A DNA stretch of 30,273 nucleotides from JABCPO02 sp963546185 (GTDB lineage Bacteria; Bacillota; Clostridia; TANB77; CAG-508), in assembly GCA_963546185.1 (NCBI GenBank), contig CAUULU010000007.1, positions 1 through 30,273 of the forward strand. The letters run 5' to 3'. Below the pieces are notes generated by a model. It worked only from the letters and a program-made list of their open reading frames with translations, searched no databases and was not told the DNA's origin. A program made the translations under genes and the position numbers. Positions 16,268-25,282 of this stretch are shown one piece after another. Each line of letters begins with the position of its first letter. Position 1 is the first letter of the stretch.

Positions 16268-17963
16268 TTATCTTTTACCTATACATGATATCACATTTTT
16301 CCTATTTTTCATACATTTTATTCTTCTACTTGTCCAGTTTAGAACATTTTTTATACCTATAACCCCTATGAAAATATATAATGGTACATATACAAAAATA
16401 TATCTTGACCTTGCCTCAAATATTGTTTCAAAAAGAAATAATCCAATTAAAGCTAATATAATAATTGCTATTTTTCTTGATTTGCTATCATTATATGAAA
16501 ACATATTAAAAATTAGTATACTAATCCACAAACATTGCATTATTTGTGTATATATCTGGTTATATTTACCTCTTTCATAATATACATTTTTTAAAAACTC
16601 ACTTAAATTATTATCTAACCCCTGTATATTATATTCATCTCTTATATATACAAATGTTGCAACTCCTGAAAATGTTCCATCATTATAGTTGGTTAATATT
16701 TTTCTAGATATTTGGTTAATAACTCCACCTATTCCCATTTCAATTATTCTTTTTTTAAGTTCTTCTATATTTGCTTTTTCTCTATCTTTAAGTTTCTCAT
16801 ATTTCCCTGAAAAGTTTTCATCTTTTATTGTAAATACACCTTTTGATTCTGTATTCCATCCAAGCATTGCATAATGTGTTATATTAAATCTTTTTTCTTT
16901 ATCAACATCTATTCCCATACTATTATTTGCTTTTCTTATATATGTATATGTCATATATCCTGTAAGCATTATCAATAATATAATTATAATATAGTATATA
17001 TTTGTTTGTATTTTATTCTTATTATTTATTATTTTTTTTGATTTTATTGTTTTTAATTTTATTATATATTTTTTTATTATACTTAATATAATGTTCGTTA
17101 GTTTTATAATTCCATATGCTATAGATACTATTATAATCTGTGGTTTTATATAATAACTTATAATAGTTAGATTTGTAAAAAATAATATTAAAATAGTTTT
17201 TAATATCCTATTTCTTATAATTTCTTTCTTGTTTTTTAATATTTTCCTATCTTCTAATTTAAAAATTATATATGTTAATAATAAACTTAAAAACATTCCT
17301 ATTCCATCTGAATATGTAAGTACAATATGTGGTGATAAACCAACTATAATCATATATATTATCCATGTACATACACTATATATCTTATATTTTTCTTTAA
17401 AATACATATCTGCTATTTTATATATCAAATATCCACCTAGAGAAAATATGATACTTTGAATAAAAAGTAATAAGAAATATCCATTATATATTCCTATTAC
17501 TTTACTCAATTTGTATATATTTAAAAATATATATGTTAAAAAAAGATTATTTGCATATCTTGAATAATATCCATGCATTATCTTATCTGTATTATTTGTC
17601 ATAATATATTCTATATTTTTTATTACAATATCTATATCCCATCCTGGCCTATATGCATAATGTATACTTATATAATATAGTATTGGTAAAAATAGTATTG
17701 TTAAACAAACAATTATTATATCTATATTCTTATAATTTTTAATTTTTAATATTTTTTTAAATATTATATATACTAATCCGAATTATTGTTAAATATATAA
17801 TTATTCCTATAAGTCCATATTCTATATTATTTAAAAACATCTTCTTTTTTGTTGCATATTCTACCATTTTAGATAATGATAATATTGTAAGTATTATAAT
17901 ATAACTTGAGCAATATATTGCCCCAATAAGCTTATTTAATATTTTCATATATATCACTTTCAC
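16268..17963 (-). CDS. GT-C-type membrane glycosyltransferase, one CGGA site
   Basis: Recoded length is 564 residues from ATG 17963 (or 559 from ATG 17948; neither has a good ribosome-binding site, both overlap the end of plsC). Eleven or more hydrophobic segments. The first large loop after the recoded site reads YAYRPGWDIDIVI and YYSRYANNLFLTYIFLN. This resembles the acidic first loop and sugar-lipid site of PMT/GT-C enzymes that use polyprenyl-phosphate sugars at the outer face. TYSDGIGMFLSLLLTY follows. Without recoding the product stops at 68 residues. The extra C is at 17780 (Gly62). The sugar and acceptor are unknown. Confidence 0.82.
17777..17780 (-). other. CGGA = Gly recoding site, GT-C glycosyltransferase
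   Basis: Context ATT-CGGA-TTA. Gly62 gives YLTIIGLVYIIFKK, completing a membrane helix and joining the N-terminus to the catalytic loop. Confidence 0.82.
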
Positions 17964-18610
17964 TTAAACTTATAATTTCTTTTTTTAGCAGTTCATTTAC
18001 ATATATTTCTGCTTTTTCTTTGTCATTATTTTCCATTAATTTTTCATTATATATCTTTGATACATCTATCTTTTCTCCAATAGATATTATAACTTTTTTT
18101 CTTAGTCCTTTTTCTTCATATGTAAGTCCTATTGGAATTACTGGAACTTTTTTCTTTATTCCTATAAGGATACTTCCTTTTTTTATCTCACCTGTTTTTA
18201 GTAATCCTTTTCTTGTTCCTTCTGGAAATATTCCGTAATATCCCATTATTGTTTATAACCTCATATGCTTTTTTTATGCCTAAGCTATCTCTACCATCTC
18301 TTTTAACTGGTATTAAATCAAATAAGTATTTTAATATTCCACCTATAACAAACATTTTAACATTTTCTTCTTTTGTCATATATATAATATCTTGGTCTAA
18401 TAAGAAGGCTCTTAAAAATATAGCATCAAGTGCTGATATGTGATTTGGTGTAATTATATATGGCTTTTCTATTTTTAGATTTTCTCTTCCTTTAATTTTA
18501 ACATTAAAGCAAATAGAGAATATAATCCTTATAATAATTAAAACTATGTATTTTAATATTTTCTTAAATATGTTTGAAATCTTTTTTAATACTTTTTTCA
18601 CAACTTTCAT
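17932..18610 (-). CDS. plsC: 1-acyl-glycerol-3-phosphate acyltransferase (PlsC), one CGGA site
   Basis: Recoded length is 225 residues. Amphipathic/basic N-terminus, one hydrophobic segment (20-36), the acyltransferase H-x4-D motif (His57 to Asp62 in PNHISALD), VKRDGRDSLG, then the glycerol-phosphate-binding GIFPEGTRK. The frame breaks right before that second motif. The extra C at 18235 would otherwise end the protein as ILRNISRRNKK. CGGA as Gly126 restores GILGIFPEGTR. It makes phosphatidic acid. It follows the nucleotidase gene with no gap. Confidence 0.92.
18232..18235 (-). other. CGGA = Gly recoding site, PlsC
   Basis: Context TTA-CGGA-ATA. Gly126 restores GILGIFPEGTR, the second active-site motif of the acyltransferase family. 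Confidence 0.92.
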
Positions 18611-19198
18611 CTATTTCTTTTTACCAATCTTATTATTTTCTATTAAATATAGTATTTCATACCAGCTATTTACTCTTAAATGTTCTTTTACATTCTTATT
18701 ATATATACAATCAAAAACTATTATTTCACAATCTTCTTCTAATTGTCTTATATTTTTTTCATAATCTTCTATCATTACATCTATATTATATTCTCTTACA
18801 ATTTTTTTCTTATCTTTTTCAAAAAATATTTCATCATAATATATATCATTTTCTTTAAGCCATTTTCTTGTCATATCTTTTAAATAACTATATATATCTT
18901 TTTCAGATATTCCTCTTGCTGTTATTATATATATATTATGTCCTTCTTCTTTTAATTTTCTTATAACTTCACTTGCAAATATTCTTATTGGTGCATTTGT
19001 ATAATAATCAAGCATATATTTATCCCAAAATTCATGTTCATCATCTCTATCCCAATTAAATATTTGATATGTTTCATATTTTTCTTTGTCTATATTTTCT
19101 AAACTTCTTCCCTTGTCATATAATAATTTTGAACCATATTCAAAAACATATGGTTCTATATTTGCAATTACTCCATCTATATCTATTCCTATATTCAT
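18611..19198 (-). CDS. 5'-nucleotidase-like HAD phosphatase
   Basis: 195 residues. Motif I DIDGVI at residues 6-11 (Asp6, Asp8), motif II YIITARG, motif III DVMIEDYEKNIRQLE. The arrangement fits the NT5C/YorS-type deoxyribonucleotidase group of the HAD superfamily. The substrate cannot be told from sequence. It is located between the Cof gene and plsC, abutting plsC, in the long hpf-def unit. Confidence 0.8.
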   Translation of the reverse strand: MNIGIDIDGVIANIEPYVFEYGSKLLYDKGRSLENIDKEKYETYQIFNWDRDDEHEFWDKYMLDYYTNAPIRIFASEVIRKLKEEGHNIYIITARGISEKDIYSYLKDMTRKWLKENDIYYDEIFFEKDKKKIVREYNIDVMIEDYEKNIRQLEEDCEIIVFDCIYNKNVKEHLRVNSWYEILYLIENNKIGKKK

Positions 19199-19235
19199 AT
19201 TTTACCTTTTCTACTACTATTTTAATTTACTAATA

Positions 19236-20112
19236 CTATATATCACAAAATTTTTCTATTGAATATGCAACTCCATCTTCTTCATTTGATTTTGTTATAT
19301 AATCTGCCTTTTCCTTTATATCATCCCAAGCATTGTCCATTACAACACCTATTCCTGCTTCTTCTATCATCTTTAAATCATTAACATTATCTCCTATAGC
19401 CATTATTTCATCTATTCCTATATTCAAAATATTTCTTAAATTTTCTATTGCAGTCCACTTATTAATATTTTCTGCAGATATTTCTGTATAATGATATGAT
19501 ATTTCAACATTACTTGTCCCATTTTTTATAACTTTTCTTGTCATAAATCCTGCATCTAATACTTCTATTTTTTCTAACTTCTTTAATTGTGTTAATATAT
19601 TATTAAATACAATTTCCGATTTATCACATATTGTTATCTTTAAAAAATCTTTTATATCATTTCTAATAATATAATCTTTTATATTATCCACAATATTTAT
19701 ATTAGTCCTTTTTTCTTTTTCCTTAAAAGTATTTTCTTTATGATAGAATAGCAGATTATACTGAAGTTTTTCAGTTAAAATTTCATTTTCTGTGTATATA
19801 TTATAATATATTGAATTTGCCTCACAAATATTAATAACTTCAAATACTTTTTCTCTATCTAAAAAACCTTTCCATAAGGGCTTCTCTTCTTCTATATCAT
19901 ATAACATGCTTCCATTCCCACATATTACATATTTTGAAGCTCCGAAGCTCTTTTGAAAAAGTTATTGCAGACTTTAACGGTCTTCCTGTTGTTATTACTA
20001 TTTGTATGTTTTTTTCTTTAGCTTTTCTAAAAGTTTCAATAGTTCTTGATGAAACATTACCTTCTTTATCTAAAAGTGTTCCATCAAGATCTATATTAAC
20101 CATTTTTATCAT
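19236..20112 (-). CDS. Cof-type HAD sugar-phosphate/flavin phosphatase, one CGGA site
   Basis: Recoded length is 291 residues. Motif I NIDLDGTLLD (nucleophile Asp8), motif II ITTGRPLKSA, motif III AIGDNVNDLKMIEEAGIGV. This is the Cof/YidA group with a large cap. The frame is lost at an extra C (19944) in the segment ELGASKYVICGNGS, which is conserved in Cof proteins (usually ...ICxNGA). Gly57 restores it. The unrecoded product would be 71 residues of N-terminus only. It begins 16 bases after hpf. Confidence 0.92.
19941..19944 (-). other. CGGA = Gly recoding site, Cof phosphatase
   Basis: Context CTT-CGGA-GCT. Gly57 gives ELGASKYVICGNGSML, the canonical Cof strand leading to NG. Confidence 0.92.
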
Positions 20113-20128
20113 ACATCCTCACTTTTCA

Positions 20129-20656
20129 TTAAATTTCTGGTTCTACTATACCAAAATTTTTACCATCTTTTAATTTGAATATAACATTTACCTTATTTGT
20201 TTCAATGTCTATAAATGTTAAAAATAATTGTTTCTTTTGTGATGATAATAATATTTTAGCATTTTCTCTATCCATTGGTCTTACTTCATATGTTTGATAT
20301 TTAATAATTTCATTTTCTACTTCAGTTTCATCTTCTGTATCTTCAATATCAACTTCTACTACTTTTTTCATTGCTTTTTCATTCATATCTTTTTCTTTAA
20401 CTACTTGTCTTTCTAAGATATCTATTACTTTATCTATTCCAGCATATAGGTCTTCATTTTCTGTTATTGCTCTAAAATTCTTCTTTCCTGTATTTACTGA
20501 AACTTGTACAATCTTATTCTTTCCTTCTTCTTTTAATTGTACCCCTATTTTAATTACATCATTAAAATATTTCTTTAATTTTGCTAACCTTTTTTCAATA
20601 TATTCTTTTATTGATTCTGTTGGTTTTAAATCTTTTCCATTTACTTCTATTTCCAT
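20129..20656 (-). CDS. hpf: Ribosome hibernation-promoting factor, long form
   Basis: 175 residues: N-terminal S30AE domain (about 1-95, EVNGKDLKPTESIKEYIEKR) and C-terminal dimerisation domain (about 118-175, EIIKYQTYEVRPMDRENA). The long form pairs 70S ribosomes into 100S dimers in resting cells. AAGGAGG precedes the start. A TATAAT (20679-20684) lies 23 bases before the start and makes this the first gene of the hpf-to-def unit. No CGGA site. Confidence 0.94.
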   Translation of the reverse strand: MEIEVNGKDLKPTESIKEYIEKRLAKLKKYFNDVIKIGVQLKEEGKNKIVQVSVNTGKKNFRAITENEDLYAGIDKVIDILERQVVKEKDMNEKAMKKVVEVDIEDTEDETEVENEIIKYQTYEVRPMDRENAKILLSSQKKQLFLTFIDIETNKVNVIFKLKDGKNFGIVEPEI

Positions 20657-20744
20657 AATGTCCTCCTTAAGTATGATTATTATACCTTAAATATATCACT
20701 ACCAACACAAGTTTTCAATATATATTCCTTTAACAATAATATAA

Positions 20745-20768
20745 AAAATGAACCCGAAGGCTCATTTT
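20745..20768 (-). terminator. Terminator after prepilin-LRR gene
   Basis: Stem AAAATGA(A)CC/GG(C)TCATTTT with a tetraloop (TTCG on the minus strand) and a T run, 17 bases past the stop. Confidence 0.9.
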
Positions 20769-20784
20769 GATTTCTATAATATTA

Positions 20785-22101
20785 TTATTTCATATAGCTT
20801 GGTAAACTAGAATAGTTTGATGCTGATATACAGCCCCTAAAAACTTCATCTACGATTCCTCCGTTTTCTTTTGTTCTCTTTACAGCTTCTATTATCTTTT
20901 CTGGTATATTTATTATTCCTATACAATCGTTAAATGTATTTCCAAAAACATTAGTTTCTATATTATATTTAAATAAATTCTCTGGTATACTTGTTATTCC
21001 TTTACACCTTGAAAAAGTATGATGAAATTGTTTAACTTTTGTATTATGCTTAAAAATACTTTCAGGTATATTTCTTATTCCTGTACAATCAACAAATGTA
21101 CTCACAAAAGAATCTACTTCTGTATTATATTTAAATAAATTTTCTGGTATACTTGTTATTCCTGTACAACCATCAAATGTAAAATAAAAATATTTTGCAT
21201 TTCTACATTCTTTGAATAAGTTTTCTGGTATACTTGTTATATTTTTACAATCTTTGAACAAACTCATATACTCAGCTGTTACTTTTTTACTAAATAACCA
21301 TTCTGGAATCTCTGAAAATTTTGCATTATAATATTTTATTGGTATTTTATCTGGTTCAGGTTCATGTATAGCTGCTACATTCTTTATTCCTATAGGATCT
21401 GAAAGCCCACTTTCATCTATCTTCCCCCACTGTAATACTTCTATTTCAAAGTTATCAGAATAATTTTCAAGTCCAATTCCTAATTGAAGAATTCCATCTA
21501 TTTTAACTATATATTCTCCTCTATTATATTCTATACTTCTACCAACATATAAGTCTGTTATTTGTTCTGTATTACCATTCCCATAATCTATTTCAGTTAT
21601 TTTATTAAAAAAAGTTCCATGTTTTCCATAACTTATTCTTTCTTTTTCTGATAAAATTTTAAGTTTTAATATCATCTTATTTTTATCTGATACCGGTATT
21701 TCTATACCACCTATATTTTTAGGAAATGCTGTATCTGTTGTTGTATTCAATAGCTTTAATGTAGTTATAATATTAGACTTAGTATCAATAACATTTCCAT
21801 TTTTGTCTGTAATATTATCACCAACTATATCATATTTGTCTCTAAATTCTGTTGTAGCTAATGCCAAATAAGCTTCTGGAATAGGTTGTCCATTTTCTAA
21901 TGCTTTTACTTTTAAATTAGTATAACTTAATTTAGCATTTTCATATAATTCAGATTTTGCTTGTTGTTTTTGTGCTTGAACTGATTTTGCTATTAGTCCA
22001 TTTTCTCCCATTGCCATCTGTATTGCAACAGATGCTAAAAGTATCATAATAACAATTGTAATTACTAATGCTATTAGGGTTATACCCTTATTTTTTTTCA
22101 T
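20785..22101 (-). CDS. Type IV prepilin-like protein with leucine-rich repeats
   Basis: 438 residues. The N-terminus MKKNKGITLIALVITIVIMI is a class III prepilin signal: a short basic leader ending in Gly, then a hydrophobic helix. The usual Phe/Glu at +1/+5 is replaced (ITLIA), as in many clostridial prepilin-like proteins. Residues 261-395 are five exact 27-residue repeats with consensus ITSIPENLFKYN...F..TF.DCTG, similar to BspA/DUF285-type surface repeats. It is probably exported and surface-held, with a binding role. It is followed by a terminator, with AGGAG before the start. No pilus assembly genes are in this window. Confidence 0.85.
   Translation of the reverse strand: MKKNKGITLIALVITIVIMILLASVAIQMAMGENGLIAKSVQAQKQQAKSELYENAKLSYTNLKVKALENGQPIPEAYLALATTEFRDKYDIVGDNITDKNGNVIDTKSNIITTLKLLNTTTDTAFPKNIGGIEIPVSDKNKMILKLKILSEKERISYGKHGTFFNKITEIDYGNGNTEQITDLYVGRSIEYNRGEYIVKIDGILQLGIGLENYSDNFEIEVLQWGKIDESGLSDPIGIKNVAAIHEPEPDKIPIKYYNAKFSEIPEWLFSKKVTAEYMSLFKDCKNITSIPENLFKECRNAKYFYFTFDGCTGITSIPENLFKYNTEVDSFVSTFVDCTGIRNIPESIFKHNTKVKQFHHTFSRCKGITSIPENLFKYNIETNVFGNTFNDCIGIINIPEKIIEAVKRTKENGGIVDEVFRGCISASNYSSLPSYMK
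20917..21321 (-). repeat. Five tandem 81-bp repeats coding LRR units
   Basis: Units of exactly 27 codons (residues 261-287, 288-314, 315-341, 342-368, 369-395). Units 2, 3 and 5 share ITSIPENLFK; units 1 and 4 are more diverged. A part-unit (IINIPEKI) follows. Confidence 0.85.
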
Positions 22102-22198
22102 ATAAATATCTCCTAATTAATTATTATAATTACATTCTATATTCTTAATATTGCAATAGCTATATATTTACTATTATTTAACATAAATAACATATAAA

Positions 22199-22230
22199 AA
22201 AGTATGCTTTGTTTTATTAAAGCATACTTT
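22199..22230 (-). terminator. Terminator after traX-like gene
   Basis: Perfect 12-bp stem AAAGTATGCTTT/AAAGCATACTTT with an 8-base loop. The minus strand continues with a T run. It ends the unit that starts at the GGDEF/Ig-like genes. Confidence 0.92.
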
Positions 22231-22235
22231 CTTTG

Positions 22236-23019
22236 TTATATAGAGAAAAACATTATTCTCACAATATATATTATTAACATATGTAATGGATAGATAGAAT
22301 ATTTCATTATTTTAAGATAATAATGTTTTCTACCAATTGCATTATTTTTATTAAAAATATTTGTCTTATTATGAAGCATATATATTATAGGTAGTGCTAG
22401 TATTGAATATAATTGGATTGAATATAATCCTACTAATTGGAAGAAGTCTCCTTTTGCCCCAACTGCCATATATAGTACATATGATATATTTAATAATACC
22501 ATTACTAATATTAGTTTTATTTTGTTTTTTATAGGTATAAAGTAGAACATAAGGATTAGGAAATATGAATAGAATCCTCCATCAAATCCAAATGTTTCTG
22601 ATATATATACTGATAAAAGTATAAGTATTGATATGTTTATAATTCCATATTTTTCCTTCTTATTTTTTTCTAATATATATATTGAAATTGCACCTAAAAG
22701 TAGTGTGAATCCAACATTAAATAATGATGTAAAATGATTAAATATTCTTGTTATTTTTTCAAATTCTGTTATATCAGATATTCCTACTGGCATTCCTTTT
22801 ATCATTAATATATATGGTATTTGTGATATCAATGAAAAAATTCCTAATCGTATAATATAGTTTTTCTTAGATTTCGTCCTTTTCATCCCTTCTACTATTA
22901 GAAATGCAAATATTGGTAGTGCAATTCTTCCGTAATATTGGATTTGTGCTATAGTAGTTTGGTGCTAAAAACTTTACTATATGATCTATAAACATTGTTA
23001 AATATGCAATTAGTTCCAT
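22236..23019 (-). CDS. TraX-like membrane protein, one CGGA site
   Basis: Start ATG 23019 with AAGGAGG 4 bases upstream (overlapping the previous stop). Recoded length is 260 residues with about eight hydrophobic segments. The start MELIAYLTMFIDHIVKFLAP and GRIALPIFAFLIVEGMKRTK match the TraX family (F-pilin acetylase-like membrane proteins, widespread in Firmicutes). HKTNIF and YPLHMLIIYIVR near the end also fit. An extra C at 22932 splits the signature between L29 and G30. Chromosomal TraX homologues are of unclear substrate, probably acyl transfer to a surface molecule. Confidence 0.88.
22929..22932 (-). other. CGGA = Gly recoding site, TraX-like protein
   Basis: Context TTA-CGGA-AGA. Gly30 restores NPILGRIALPIFAFLIVEG, the family's most conserved segment. 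Confidence 0.9.
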
Positions 23020-23028
23020 CTTTCCTCC

Positions 23029-23862
23029 TTATTTGTTTATTTCATCCCATATATTTAGAATAAGATAATCTTTTGTCATTTCAAAATTACAATTAATTTT
23101 TACTCTTCTTCTTGTTTCTATTATAATCCTATATATACTATTATATATCATACTATTCTCATATATAATATTTTCTAAAATATTTAATATTTCTTCAATA
23201 TTTTCCTTTGTTATAATATCTGAATATTTTGAATAATATTGTGATTTTTTCATAATATTAGAGTTTTCTAGTATATTTAATATATCATCTTTTATTTTAT
23301 CATCAATTACTTCTGATAATATATTATCTTTCCCTATTTTTCTATTTTCTATCTTTTCTGCTAAATATATCTTTTGGCATCTAGATTTAATTGTATCTAA
23401 AATCCCATTTAATGTTTTAGAAGTCAAAATTATTGTTACGTAAAAAGGAGGTTCTTCTAATATTTTTAAAAGTGCATTTTGTGAACTATTATTTAAGTAT
23501 TCAAAATTATTAATTATATATATTCTTTTTTCTATAATTAAAGGTTTTTCATATACACTACTAAATGCATTTCTTATATCTTGCACTTTCATTTCTTTAC
23601 CATCTAATATTTTAAACTCTTCTACAACTCCTGATAATATTTGATTATATAAGTTTTCTTTTTCTCTTATAATATTATAATCTGACTTTTTAGTTATATT
23701 ATATTCTTTAAATATATCTTTTTTTATTATAGTACTATATAAAAAGAGAAGTATTTGCTCATTATATTCTTCTATATTTTCTCCATAGAACATATAGCTA
23801 TGCAATATCTTCTCACTTTGTAATTGTTTTTCAATAAAACTTTGAAATTCTAAACTGTTCAT
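23029..23862 (-). CDS. holB: DNA polymerase III delta-prime-like protein
   Basis: 277 residues from ATG 23862 (GGAG 5 bases upstream, just after the recoded lepB stop). An upstream in-frame start would lie inside lepB. Motifs LHSYMFYGEN, VYEKPLIIEKRIYIINNFEY, SQNALLKILEEPP and IKSRCQKIYL are those of clamp-loader delta-prime (sensor SRC). The Walker A region is degenerate, as expected for delta-prime. Assignment good at family level, less so for the exact subunit. Confidence 0.85.
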   Translation of the reverse strand: MNSLEFQSFIEKQLQSEKILHSYMFYGENIEEYNEQILLFLYSTIIKKDIFKEYNITKKSDYNIIREKENLYNQILSGVVEEFKILDGKEMKVQDIRNAFSSVYEKPLIIEKRIYIINNFEYLNNSSQNALLKILEEPPFYVTIILTSKTLNGILDTIKSRCQKIYLAEKIENRKIGKDNILSEVIDDKIKDDILNILENSNIMKKSQYYSKYSDIITKENIEEILNILENIIYENSMIYNSIYRIIIETRRRVKINCNFEMTKDYLILNIWDEINK

Positions 23863-23872
23863 AGTTTCTCCA

Positions 23873-24552
23873 TTATTTAATCTTTCCAAATGTTTCTAGA
23901 GGCCATACTCTTCCGAATAACTCTACCTTCTAACTTATTTTTTGGTATACATCCTAAAGTTCTAGAATCAGAACTTCTTTCTCTATTATCTCCCATCATA
24001 AAATAATAACCTTCTGGTACAGTAAAATCGTTTAATATGAATGATTCTGTTGATATTTCATTACTTATATAGCTTTCTTCTAACTTTTCACCATTAACAT
24101 ATACACTTCCATCTTTTATTTGAATATGATCTCCTGGAAGACCTATTACTCTTTTTATCAAGCTTATTTTATCTACTTCTAAAAAATCCTTGTTTATTAC
24201 ATCTAAAAAATTTTGTCTTTCTTCATATACTGCTTTTGGATTAGTATTTGATATATATACATTTGAACCTCTTGGTGCTTCAAATGTAACTATATCTCCC
24301 CTATTATAATTTCCGATTAAATGTTCTTATAGTTCTATCTAACCATAATCTTTGGTCATTTTTTAAAGTTGGGTACATTGATTCTTGTTTTACTGTTGTA
24401 AATGTACCTATAAACCCTTTTATTAAAAATGCTAATACAACTGCAATTACTATACAGAATACCCATTCTAAAATTTCATTTGTAATTTTATCTTTTTTTA
24501 TTCTTTTTTCATTTTCAATAATATTTTCTCTTATCTCTTCCTTATCTTCCAT
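23873..24552 (-). CDS. lepB: Signal peptidase I, two CGGA sites
   Basis: Recoded length is 225 residues. Membrane anchor at 28-48; catalytic Ser58 in KQESMYPTL; box C NRGDIVTFEAP; catalytic Lys133 in LIKRVIGLPGD; box E MMGDNRERSSDSRTLG. The triplet frame is lost at an extra C after N79 (24315), between the Ser and Lys boxes, and again at 23915 after I212. Reading both CGGA as Gly gives TFNGNYNRGD and EGRVIGRVWPLETFGKIK ending at TAA 23873. Neither half alone could be active. It cleaves signal peptides of exported proteins. It lies 8 bases after the coiled membrane protein gene. Confidence 0.95.
23912..23915 (-). other. CGGA = Gly recoding site 2, LepB
   Basis: Context ATT-CGGA-AGA. Gly213 yields GRVIGRVWPLETFG, the standard ending of Firmicutes signal peptidases (GRAxFRxWP/GkvxxxxWP type). 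Confidence 0.9.
24312..24315 (-). other. CGGA = Gly recoding site 1, LepB
   Basis: Context AAT-CGGA-AAT. Gly80 joins the Ser58 half to the Lys133 half. The triplet reading stops two codons later. Confidence 0.92.
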
Positions 24553-24560
24553 TTAAAAAA

Positions 24561-25202
24561 TTATTTACCTTCTCTCATTGTCATTTCTAAATTATTCAAA
24601 AAATCTTCTGCTAATTTATCAGTTTTTTCTATTTTTACTTTTTCAACTTTTTTAGATTCTTTTTCAGTTTCTTCTACTTCATCTTTTGAATCTTTTAAGT
24701 CTTTTTCTTCTTTCTTATTTGAAATATTATCAATAGTATCTTCATTACTATCTTCTAAGTCAAAAATATCTTCTTTTTTACTATCCTTATTATATAGGTC
24801 TGTTATTTCCTCTAAAAGCCCTTGGTCAAGCTTAGATTCTCTAATATATTCTTCTCTTACTTTAGGTTTTTCTGGCTCATTAGCCTTTTCAATTATCTTT
24901 TTATCAATTACATTATTTTTCTTTTTCTTATTATATTCATTACTATATTGTTTATTATTTTCATTTTTTTCCATTTGTTTTATTAATTCTTTTGCACTTG
25001 ATGAACTATCTTGTGACATATTATATAATAATGTAACAATTATTATACATGCAACAACTACAATTATTATTTTAATAATTGGCATACTTAGTATTGTATT
25101 TGAATTATCAATTCCAACTGTTGCAAAACTATTAGCTGTAATTAAAAACATAGCAATTACAATTAGTGATATAATTTTAATAATATTTTTTTGTTTTTTC
25201 AT
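24561..25202 (-). CDS. Two-pass or signal-bearing membrane protein with charged coiled tail
   Basis: 213 residues. Hydrophobic stretches at about 8-27 (ending in SFATVG, a plausible signal-peptidase site) and 43-62, then about 150 residues that are almost all Lys, Glu, Asp and Asn and predicted helical. No domain recognised. It lies 8 bases upstream of lepB and downstream of the sensor kinase, so it is co-transcribed with secretion and envelope-signalling genes. It could be a scaffold in the cytoplasm or an exported linker, depending on topology. Confidence 0.75.
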   Translation of the reverse strand: MKKQKNIIKIISLIVIAMFLITANSFATVGIDNSNTILSMPIIKIIIVVVACIIIVTLLYNMSQDSSSSAKELIKQMEKNENNKQYSNEYNKKKKNNVIDKKIIEKANEPEKPKVREEYIRESKLDQGLLEEITDLYNKDSKKEDIFDLEDSNEDTIDNISNKKEEKDLKDSKDEVEETEKESKKVEKVKIEKTDKLAEDFLNNLEMTMREGK

Positions 25203-25282
25203 TTATCCAAAAACCCTTTCTTTCTCTTTTGTTAATTATCATTTTTTATTTAATTTATTAATTTATATTTTTCTTTATTTAG

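Noticed and set aside
23863..23889. Upstream start of the delta-prime-like gene at 23889.
   Set aside because: It falls inside the recoded end of lepB and has no ribosome-binding site; the ATG at 23862 has GGAG correctly placed.
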